Below, piece by piece: positions 15,491-22,840 of a stretch of DNA of 64,000 nt. Source of the stretch: an uncultured Lachnospiraceae bacterium (GTDB lineage: Bacteria > Bacillota > Clostridia > Lachnospirales > Lachnospiraceae); assembly GCA_910577675.1 (NCBI GenBank), contig CAJTOR010000010.1, forward strand, positions 32,433-96,432, given 5' to 3'. The notes beneath the pieces were generated by a model. That model was not told where the DNA came from and ran no database searches. It saw only the letters and a list, made by a program, of their open reading frames with translations. The first letter of the stretch is position 1. Each line of letters begins with the position of its first letter. The translations under genes were made by a program, and so were the position numbers.

Positions 15491-17239
15491 ATGAAAGAAA
15501 AATGGATGGTGAAAAATAAGTCGGCGGATTTTAAGGCGATTGCCGGGCATTTTGGTATCAGTGAAGTTACGGCGCGCCTGTTGGTAAACAGAGGCTTAAA
15601 TGATTTTGAAGCGATGGGCTGCTATCTTGCCCCGGATATTTCACAGTTGCATGACCCGCAGGGGATGAAGGATGCTGGGAAGGCAGCGGGGATTCTGGCA
15701 GAAAAGATTTCGGAGGGTAAAAAAATCCGGATTATCGGGGATTACGATGTGGATGGTGTTGTGGCAACCTACATATTTATGGAAACACTTCTTGAATGTG
15801 GTGCCGATGTGGATTACCGTATCCCGGAGCGTGTCAGGGATGGATACGGTCTTAACCTGCGCCTTGTGGAGGAAGCGGCGGCGGACGGGGTGGATACCAT
15901 ACTGACCTGCGACAACGGGATCGCGGCGGTGGAGCAGGTTGATTTTGCAAAGGAATGTGGTATGTGTGTGGTGGTGACCGACCATCACGAGCTACAGGAG
16001 CAGCTGCCAAAAGCCGATGCACTTGTCAACCCGAAACAGATGGATTGTTCTTATCCCTACAAGGGGTTATGCGGCGCTGCGGTCGCATATAAGGTGGCAG
16101 AACTGATCTATGGGGCGTGTGGGAAGGAAAAAGGATCAGCGGAAAAATTTATTGCCTTTGCCGCGATTGCAACCGTGTGTGATGTGATGGAGCTGACGGG
16201 TGAGAACCGCACAATTGTAAGTCTTGGGCTGGCTGCCCTTAGAAGCAGCACGCATTGCGGGATACAGGCGCTTTGCGCGGCGAACGGCATCACCGGGGAG
16301 GCACTTGATACCTACCGCTTAGGGTTTGTGCTAGGTCCTTGCATCAATGCGACCGGGAGGCTTGAAACGGCGGAGCGGGGGGTAAAGCTGCTGCTTTCAA
16401 AGGATGGGCAGGAAGCACAGGAAATTGCGGAAAAGTTAAAGGAATTAAACGAGATTCGCAGGGATATGACCGCGAAGGGCGTGCAGGCAGCAGTAAAGAT
16501 TGTGGAGGAGAAAGGTGAGCCCGACAGGGTTTTGGTGGTCTTTCTTGAGGACTGCCACGAGAGCCTTGCCGGCATTATTGCGGGAAGACTCAGGGAGCGT
16601 TACAACCGCCCTGCCATTGTACTTACCAGGACGGAGGGTGGGCTTAAAGGTTCCGGCCGCTCAACGGGGCAGTATTCCATGTTTGAAAAGCTTACGGAAT
16701 GCAGGGAGATGTTAAAACAATATGGCGGTCACCCGATGGCGGCTGGATTGTCGCTTGCGGAGGAGAATTACCTGCCGCTTGTAAGCCAGTTAAATGAAAG
16801 ATGTGGATTGACAGAGGAGGATCTGACACTTAAAATATCCATAGATGCAGTCCTTGCACTGACCGGTTTGTCTTTTTCCCTGGTGGAGGAACTGAATAGG
16901 CTTGAGCCGTTTGGAAAAGGCAATGAAAAGCCTGTTTTTGCGGAGCGCGGTTTAAAGCTGCACCGGATGACAGCGATCGGGAAGGGGCGCAAGATGTTCC
17001 GTTTTCTGGTAGAGGATGCATATGGGACGCAGATGGACGCGCTGTATTTTGGCGACGGGGAAGTTCTTGAGGAGGAGATGATTGCCCGCTACGGTGAGGA
17101 TGTGGTGCGCGGTCTTTACGGCGGGGTGGATATGGGTGTGCGGATGTCGGTGGTTTATTATCCATCCATTAACGAGTACCGTGACAAGCGCACGCTGCAG
17201 ATTGTGTTGCAGCATATTATGTGGCAGGATGTGGAGTGA
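15491..17239 (+). CDS. recJ: Single-stranded-DNA-specific 5'-3' exonuclease RecJ
   Basis: A 582-residue DHH-superfamily nuclease used in recombination and mismatch repair. The manganese-binding motifs are visible: DYDVDG at residues 84-89, CDNGIAA, and VVTDHHE. The DHHA1 domain follows with GRSTGQYSMFEKL and QYGGHPMAAG, then an OB-like C-terminal domain. The length is typical of Firmicute RecJ. I chose ATG 15491 (GGGGAT just upstream) over the ATG at 15479; support for this start is moderate. It is followed 63 bases later by a small unknown gene and then by a sigma-like gene, with no terminator between, so the three may form an operon. Confidence 0.94.
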   Translation: MKEKWMVKNKSADFKAIAGHFGISEVTARLLVNRGLNDFEAMGCYLAPDISQLHDPQGMKDAGKAAGILAEKISEGKKIRIIGDYDVDGVVATYIFMETLLECGADVDYRIPERVRDGYGLNLRLVEEAAADGVDTILTCDNGIAAVEQVDFAKECGMCVVVTDHHELQEQLPKADALVNPKQMDCSYPYKGLCGAAVAYKVAELIYGACGKEKGSAEKFIAFAAIATVCDVMELTGENRTIVSLGLAALRSSTHCGIQALCAANGITGEALDTYRLGFVLGPCINATGRLETAERGVKLLLSKDGQEAQEIAEKLKELNEIRRDMTAKGVQAAVKIVEEKGEPDRVLVVFLEDCHESLAGIIAGRLRERYNRPAIVLTRTEGGLKGSGRSTGQYSMFEKLTECREMLKQYGGHPMAAGLSLAEENYLPLVSQLNERCGLTEEDLTLKISIDAVLALTGLSFSLVEELNRLEPFGKGNEKPVFAERGLKLHRMTAIGKGRKMFRFLVEDAYGTQMDALYFGDGEVLEEEMIARYGEDVVRGLYGGVDMGVRMSVVYYPSINEYRDKRTLQIVLQHIMWQDVE

Positions 17240-17302
17240 AGACCGTAATTTTTCGCTGTGGCTAAATACTGTGGATGGGCTGGCACAGTACGGGAGGTTG
17301 TT

Positions 17303-17620
17303 ATGACGGAAGAATTAAATAATTTTTGTACGGACTTAAAAGATTTGTTTATGCAGCAGGATTTTGAGCAGATGGAGAAGCAGCTTGCTGTAAGGGACGA
17401 TGAAGAGGTGCGTGAGCTTGCGGTATATCAGCATGATATCCTGGCAAAATACTATGGGGAAGAAAAGTATGATTTGCTGTTGTCGCACCTGAATTTTGTG
17501 GCGTTTGCAAGTTATCTTTTTGAGTATGCGGGAGGGCGCGGTGTCTTTTTGCCGGCGGAATTTAAGCAGGGATTTCAGGTTTTTTTGGATATTTATGAGC
17601 TGGCAAAAAATCGAAAATGA
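17303..17620 (+). CDS. Hypothetical 105-residue cytoplasmic protein
   Basis: I do not recognise the family. The start at 17303 has GGGAGG six bases upstream. The product is acidic and helix-rich, with no membrane segment, cysteine cluster or signal peptide. It contains a repeated pattern of charged heptads (LKDLFMQQDFEQMEKQL) and an aromatic-rich C-terminal half. It lies between recJ and the truncated sigma-like gene on the same strand with short gaps, so co-transcription is likely; a link to either function is not shown. Confidence 0.68.
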   Translation: MTEELNNFCTDLKDLFMQQDFEQMEKQLAVRDDEEVRELAVYQHDILAKYYGEEKYDLLLSHLNFVAFASYLFEYAGGRGVFLPAEFKQGFQVFLDIYELAKNRK

Positions 17621-17701
17621 TCTTGGGCTTGTCCGGTGTGGGAGTTGTTCTTAATATGACCTGTTTTTCGGGCTGGATAAAAATTGGAGAGGAGGAAATT
17701 A

Positions 17702-18466
17702 GTGGTGGCTAACCAGGAAAGATTTATGGAAATCCTTACTGGGCTTTTTGAGTTCGCGCAGAGTAATGGGGGTGTGCTTGAGAAGAGTAAGGTTGAGGAG
17801 AGCTTTTCGGAGATGGAACTTTCCAGGGAACAGTACGATATGATTTACCGCTATCTGTTTGGCAAGAAAATCACGATAAAGGGAATCATGCATATGCCCA
17901 GCCAAGAGGAGGGGGAGAAAAACTTTGAGGGTGAACTTTGGGATTCGGGTTATCTTAGTCTGTACTATAGTGAACTTGAAGATTTAGAAAAACTGACGGA
18001 GGAGGAGAGGAGGGCACTCGCAGTCCGCTTACTTTCAGGAGAGGAGGATGTGATAACAGAACTTCTTAATGCCTCTTTAAATGATGTGGTTGAGATTGCA
18101 AAAGAGTACCGCGGCAGGGGCGCGCATCTTGCGGATATGATACAGGAGGGTAACCTTGCCTTAATGCAGGTACTCGGTGAAATGGCAGGCAAAGGAAGTA
18201 TGGAGCAGCCGCTTGCCTACATCCGCGAATATGTGCGCTGCGCGATTGCGGAATATATAGACGGGGAAGTTGCGGACGGCGATGGAAAGGAGCATATCGT
18301 CGCAAAACTTGGGCTTTTGCACGAGGCAGCAAAGCATATGGCAAAGGAGGACGGTGTGTTGCCGGATATCGGGGAACTCGCGGCTTTCACAAAATTATCC
18401 CCGGAGGAAGTGAGCGAACTCGTGCTCCTGTCAAAAGACATCGACTTCCTAAGAAAGAATTTTTAA
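17702..18466 (+). CDS. Truncated sigma-70-like protein lacking region 4
   Basis: A 254-residue protein translated from GTG 17702 after AGGAGGA (a second GTG follows at once). Residues ~10-60 resemble sigma region 1.1 (GVLEKSKVEESF, EQYDMIYRYL). The middle part follows sigma region 2.1-2.2: VVEIAKEYRGRGAHLADM then IQEGNLALMQVL, close to the core-binding helix of primary sigma factors (IAKRYxGRGxxxxDLIQEGNxGLM). Region 2.3-2.4, which melts and reads the -10 box, has lost its aromatic TYATWWIRQ-type signature, and only a short region-3-like segment follows (DIGELAAFTKLSPEEV). There is no region 4. It could bind RNA polymerase core without normal promoter recognition; that is inference. A divergent sigma that recognises an unusual element remains possible. 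Confidence 0.72.
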   Translation: MVANQERFMEILTGLFEFAQSNGGVLEKSKVEESFSEMELSREQYDMIYRYLFGKKITIKGIMHMPSQEEGEKNFEGELWDSGYLSLYYSELEDLEKLTEEERRALAVRLLSGEEDVITELLNASLNDVVEIAKEYRGRGAHLADMIQEGNLALMQVLGEMAGKGSMEQPLAYIREYVRCAIAEYIDGEVADGDGKEHIVAKLGLLHEAAKHMAKEDGVLPDIGELAAFTKLSPEEVSELVLLSKDIDFLRKNF

Positions 18467-18505
18467 ATTTGGGCATATACGGTACTTAAAATAGGAGGTT
18501 AACGC

Positions 18506-20563
18506 ATGGAAAGACTTCTGGACGGAAAAAATATTACAATCGGAACCTGCTATTACCCCGAACACTGGGGGAGAAAAATGTGGGAGGAAGACCTTCTTTG
18601 CATGAAGGATGCGGGGATAGAGGTCGTGCGCGTTGCGGAATTTGCCTGGAGCAAAATTGAGCCGCGCGAGGGAGAATATACCTACGAATTTTTTGATGAC
18701 TTTCTTGATTTAGCGGAAAAAAACGGGATGAGGGTAATATTCTCGACACCCACTGCAACCCCGCCCGCATGGCTGACGGAGGCATACCCGGAGGTTTTAA
18801 ACGCGACGCGCGACGGCGACCTGATACGGCACGGCTCGAGAAGACATTACAACTATAATTCCCCCGTTTACCGGGAGTACTGTGCAAATATTGTAGAGCA
18901 TGTGGCAGGGCATTACGCGGGGCATCCGGCAGTGATTGGCTGGCAGATAGACAATGAGTTTAACTGCGAGAACTGGGCATTTTATTCGGAGAGTGACAAT
19001 AAGGCATTCCGCCGGTTTTTAAAAGAGAAATATGGCACGGTGGAGTGCTTAAATGAGGCGTGGGGAACCGTATTCTGGAACCAGACTTACACCGCGTTTT
19101 CCGAGGTTCATGTGCCGCGCCGGACAAACACGGGGGCGGTCAACCCGCACCTGGAACTTGATTATATCCGTTTTATCTCGGACAGCGTCAGAAAGTTTGC
19201 AGCGATGCAGTCTGATATTTTGAGGAAATATATAAAACCCGGCGATTTTATCACGACAAACGGGATGTTTGGACATATTGACAACCACGGATTGACGAGG
19301 GATAACCTGACATTTTATACCTATGATTCCTACCCGAATTTTGCCTATTGTGTGGATGGTTTCCGCCCGGAAGAACCGTTTAAGGATCGGTGGTCAAGCA
19401 GGGCGCTTACGGAAGTGCGCTCGATCTCGCCCAAATTTGGCATAATGGAACAGCAGACCGGCGCGAACGGCTGGAATGTTTCAATGGAAGCTCCCACGCC
19501 GCGAATAGGGCAGATAACACTCTGGACCATGCAGAGCATCGCGCACGGCGCGGATTATATCAGCTATTTCCGCTGGAGAACCTGCCCGTTTGGCACGGAG
19601 ATGTACTGGCACGGGATTTTGGATTACTCCGGCAGGGAGAACAGAAGACTTCTGGAACTAAAGGAGATACATAAAAAACTCTGCCGGATGCAGGAAGTCG
19701 CAGGTGCAGTCTATCAGGCGCGGGTGGCGGTTGTGCGCGACTATGATAATATCTGGGATGCGGAGATTGACCACTGGCATGGAAGAATACAGCGCCCGAG
19801 CGAGGACGCGCTGTTTGTTGCACTTCAACAAAAGCATATTATGTACGACTATGTTTATCTGGATGACTCTGTAAATGAGGGGCAGCTTGCGCGCTATTCG
19901 GTGCTGTTTTACCCGCACCCGGAAATATTGACTGAGAAGAGAATGAAACTTCTTGAAAATTATGTGGCAGCGGGCGGGAAGATTGTATTTGGCTGCCGCA
20001 CAGGGCAGAAGGACCTGCGCGGTTTCTGCGTGATGGAGAAGCTTCCGGGGCTTGCCTTTCGCCTGACAGGGACGGATGTTTTGGAATATTCGCTTGCCGC
20101 GCCGGATGAGGCGGATGTGCATGTCCTTTGGGATGGCGCTGAATTATCCGCCCCGATTTTCAGGGATATGTTGGCGGCAGCCGACGAGGATGCCACAGTG
20201 CTTGCGCGCTATGTGGGCGGGTGCTATGCGGGCGAACCCGCGCTAATCTGCAATTCCTTTGGCAAGGGGAAGGCATATTATTACGGAAGTACATTTGATG
20301 TGGATACCGTGAAATTTTTCCTTGAAAAGCTGTCGGTAATTGAGCCGCTAGAAGCAGTTTTAAACCTGCCTGAGGGTTGCGAGCTTGCAGTGCGCCGCAA
20401 GGATGGAGTGGATTATATCTTTGTGCTTAATTACTCGAAGGAAGAAGTAAAAATAACGCTTAAATCACCGCTTGATGAGCTGCTTTCGGGAGAGGTGGAA
20501 GAGGGGGAGATTGTGCTGTCCGGTTACGGCGTTAAAGTATATAAGAGAGGTTCACAATTGTAA
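18506..20563 (+). CDS. Beta-galactosidase, glycoside hydrolase family 42
   Basis: A 685-residue cytoplasmic retaining glycosidase that removes terminal beta-galactose from short oligosaccharides. The N terminus GTCYYPEHWGRKMWEED and the VRVAEFAWSKIEP segment are characteristic of GH42. The acid/base Glu is in GWQIDNEFN (about E151) and the nucleophile Glu in FGIMEQQTG (about E315). After the barrel come the trimerisation domain and a C-terminal beta domain, giving full family length. No signal peptide is present. The start follows AGGAGG at ideal spacing. It lies 39 bases after the sigma-like gene and before a structured non-coding element and a sialate O-acetylesterase gene, which together suggest use of host or dietary galactosides. 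Confidence 0.94.
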   Translation: MERLLDGKNITIGTCYYPEHWGRKMWEEDLLCMKDAGIEVVRVAEFAWSKIEPREGEYTYEFFDDFLDLAEKNGMRVIFSTPTATPPAWLTEAYPEVLNATRDGDLIRHGSRRHYNYNSPVYREYCANIVEHVAGHYAGHPAVIGWQIDNEFNCENWAFYSESDNKAFRRFLKEKYGTVECLNEAWGTVFWNQTYTAFSEVHVPRRTNTGAVNPHLELDYIRFISDSVRKFAAMQSDILRKYIKPGDFITTNGMFGHIDNHGLTRDNLTFYTYDSYPNFAYCVDGFRPEEPFKDRWSSRALTEVRSISPKFGIMEQQTGANGWNVSMEAPTPRIGQITLWTMQSIAHGADYISYFRWRTCPFGTEMYWHGILDYSGRENRRLLELKEIHKKLCRMQEVAGAVYQARVAVVRDYDNIWDAEIDHWHGRIQRPSEDALFVALQQKHIMYDYVYLDDSVNEGQLARYSVLFYPHPEILTEKRMKLLENYVAAGGKIVFGCRTGQKDLRGFCVMEKLPGLAFRLTGTDVLEYSLAAPDEADVHVLWDGAELSAPIFRDMLAAADEDATVLARYVGGCYAGEPALICNSFGKGKAYYYGSTFDVDTVKFFLEKLSVIEPLEAVLNLPEGCELAVRRKDGVDYIFVLNYSKEEVKITLKSPLDELLSGEVEEGEIVLSGYGVKVYKRGSQL

Positions 20564-20584
20564 AATTTTGGTAGAAAAAAGGTC

Positions 20585-20704
20585 TTATGCAGATAGGTAC
20601 GGTTTAACCTATCAAAGAAGTTCCCCGCTTCTAAGTTGTAAAGACGAAAGCAGCGGGTGAGGGGACTTTCTTGTGTCAGGTGGGGGATAAGCCCCATCTG
20701 ACAT
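20585..20704 (+). other. Folded intergenic element, possible small RNA or IS605-type end
   Basis: Three hairpins occur in a row in a 307-base gap. GATAGGT pairs with ACCTATC (20593-20611); AGAAGTTCCCC (20616-20626) pairs with a GGGGACTTTCT segment near 20660, enclosing an inner GCTT..AGCAGC stem; and GTCAGGTGGGG pairs with CCCCATCTGAC (about 20676-20703). No T run follows, so it is not a simple terminator. The element includes copy B of the repeat core TTAACCTATCAAAGAAGT (20604-20621). The C-rich hairpin next to a short unpaired tail recalls right ends of IS200/IS605 elements, but there is no tnpA or tnpB. No known riboswitch consensus was recognised. Confidence 0.5.
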
Positions 20705-20870
20705 CCAAGAGCAGCATAGGGATATAGATTTCTTTGACTATTATTTATGAATTTGTAACTCTTAAAAATAGTGATGTATCATAAGGCGGATGCAAAAAGA
20801 TATCAGGTGATGCAGGAAGATACTACAAATAGGTTTTGAAAAAACTAGAACATGGAGGGAAAGTATATTT

Positions 20871-22589
20871 ATGGCAGAATTTCGTGTGGCAGCAATATTC
20901 TCAAATCATATGGTGTTACAGAGGGGAAAAAATGTTAAGATCTTCGGTGAGGGGGAAGATGGAAGAACTGTTGTGGTGGAATTTCGCGGGCAGAGGGCGG
21001 AGGCGGTTGTTTATGGCGGGCGCTGGTGTGCCATCCTCTCACCGATGGCAGCAAGTGTAAAGCGGGCGGCGGGGGAATCACCCGATGATTCATATGGGGA
21101 TGGATTTGCCGGGAGTACCATGACCGTAAGCTGCTGCGGGAAGACATACACTTTTACAGACGTGGTGGTGGGGGAGGTATGGCTTGCCGGAGGGCAGTCA
21201 AATATGGAGTTTGAACTGCAGAACTGCCGGGGTGGAAGGGAGTTCTTAGAGAATGATAAAGACCCGGGCGTGCGCTTTTACTACACGCAGAAGAACGCTT
21301 ACAAGGATGAACATTTCTATGAGGCGGAAAGGAATTCCTCATGGAGTACATATGATAAGGAACGCGCAAAATGCTGGTCCGCAGTGGGCTATTTTTTTGC
21401 CAAGCGCCTGTCGGCAGAACTTGGCTTCCCGGTCGGCGTGATCGGCTGTAACTGGGGCGGAACTTCGGCAAGCTGCTGGATGGATCAGGATACACTTCTG
21501 CGGGACGTGGAATTAAGCAGCTATGTGGAGGATTATGAAGCTGCAATTGCCGGAAAGAGTGAGCAGGAGCAGATTGCAGAATACCGCGCCTATGAGATAT
21601 ATGATGCGGAGTGGAATGAGCGCGCGGCACTCTGTTATGCCGAAGATCCTGCTATGTCCTGGGATGAGGTACAGCGACGGTGCGGGGTGAACCAGTGGCC
21701 GGGACCGATGGGCTGCATTAATCCGTTCCGTCCGGCGGGACTCTATGAATGTATGCTGCAGCGCGTGATGCCATACACGCTACGGGGGTTCATTTACTAT
21801 CAGGGGGAGAGTGATGACCACAAGCCCAAAATGTATGAGCGCCTGCTGCGCGAATTGATTGCGAAATGGCGGGAGGACTGGGACGATGTGAATTTGCCGT
21901 TTTTGATGGTGCAGCTTCCGATGCACCGCTATGCGGCAGACCCGGATTACAAACACTGGTGCCTGATCCGCGAGGCGCAGATGCGGGTATTTGAAACGGT
22001 GAAAAATACGGGGATTGCGATAACTTTGGATCTGGGCGAATTTAATGAGATCCATCCAAAGGAAAAGGAAGCCGTCGGTGAGCGCCTGGCATTCCAGGCA
22101 ATGTGGCTGGTGTACGGGCTTTGCACAAAAAAGCGCGCGTTCGGACCGGTTTTTAAAGATGTTGTGCAGTGCGGCGGGGAGCTGCTTGTAAGTTTTGATT
22201 GTGCCGAGGACGGGTTTGAGATCAGGACGAATGGTGTGCCAGGCATAACCGCTGCGGGTGATTCGAATGTTTTTTGCAGCGGGGAAGGTGGGTGTGCTTC
22301 GCCCCTTGTTTTAAGCGCAGGTTTTGAGATTGCGGGAGCGGATAAAAAATTTGTGCCTGCGGAAGCCGTGAAGGATGCGGGGCAGAAAAATGTGCTCTGG
22401 CTTTCTGCGGAGGGCGTGGATAAGCCGGTTTACGCAAGATACTGCTGGACGAATTTTGGTGAGGTGAATTATTTTGGAAAGAACGGGCTGCCGATGGCAC
22501 CGTTCCGCACGAGCAGGAGGGATGAGGAAACAGAACCTGAAACAGTGCAGGATAAAGGGACGGAGATTCGGCAGGTAATGGAATTGTAA
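20871..22589 (+). CDS. Sialate O-acetylesterase (SGNH hydrolase)
   Basis: A 572-residue esterase that removes O-acetyl groups from sialic acids or other glycans. The SGNH blocks are visible: VWLAGGQSNMEFELQ (block I with the nucleophile Ser), GVIGCNWGGTSASCW (Gly block), FIYYQGESDD (Asn/His-type block) and LGEFNEIHPKEK carrying the catalytic Asp/His region. The N-terminal ~85 residues form a beta-rich domain typical of the family. No signal peptide is evident, so a cytoplasmic location is likely. GGAGGG lies 11 bases before the ATG, slightly long spacing. It follows a GH42 gene, fitting stepwise breakdown of acetylated host glycans, and ends at a strong terminator. Confidence 0.92.
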   Translation: MAEFRVAAIFSNHMVLQRGKNVKIFGEGEDGRTVVVEFRGQRAEAVVYGGRWCAILSPMAASVKRAAGESPDDSYGDGFAGSTMTVSCCGKTYTFTDVVVGEVWLAGGQSNMEFELQNCRGGREFLENDKDPGVRFYYTQKNAYKDEHFYEAERNSSWSTYDKERAKCWSAVGYFFAKRLSAELGFPVGVIGCNWGGTSASCWMDQDTLLRDVELSSYVEDYEAAIAGKSEQEQIAEYRAYEIYDAEWNERAALCYAEDPAMSWDEVQRRCGVNQWPGPMGCINPFRPAGLYECMLQRVMPYTLRGFIYYQGESDDHKPKMYERLLRELIAKWREDWDDVNLPFLMVQLPMHRYAADPDYKHWCLIREAQMRVFETVKNTGIAITLDLGEFNEIHPKEKEAVGERLAFQAMWLVYGLCTKKRAFGPVFKDVVQCGGELLVSFDCAEDGFEIRTNGVPGITAAGDSNVFCSGEGGCASPLVLSAGFEIAGADKKFVPAEAVKDAGQKNVLWLSAEGVDKPVYARYCWTNFGEVNYFGKNGLPMAPFRTSRRDEETEPETVQDKGTEIRQVMEL

Positions 22590-22619
22590 GGTGCACAGGT
22601 TTGTGTGGTAGAAAACATT

Positions 22620-22686
22620 AAGCTTCCTACAGGATATTGTTACCACTTTAGTTTATGGTACAATATCCTGTCCGGAAGCTTTTTTA
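22620..22686 (+). terminator. Strong terminator after the esterase gene
   Basis: AAGCTTCC and CAGGATATTGT on the left pair with CAATATCCTG and GGAAGCTT on the right, giving a long interrupted stem followed by TTTTTT. Confidence 0.9.
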
Positions 22687-22736
22687 TATATGAAACAAAA
22701 AAACTGAAAATGGGAAAAAACTGTCAGGAAGGAGTG

Positions 22737-22765
22737 TTTACTTTCAAGGAAAATTTTGCTATGAT
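22737..22765 (+). promoter_or_regulatory. Promoter for the repeat-bearing LPKTG protein
   Basis: TTTACT at 22737-22742 and TATGAT at 22760-22765, 17-base spacer, 76 bases before the ATG. Confidence 0.65.
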
Positions 22766-22840
22766 ATATATAAGAGTGTTGCGCTTTGGCAGGATTTTGG
22801 TCTTGTCGTAGGGAAATATTGTGGAAAGGGGACATTTGTT

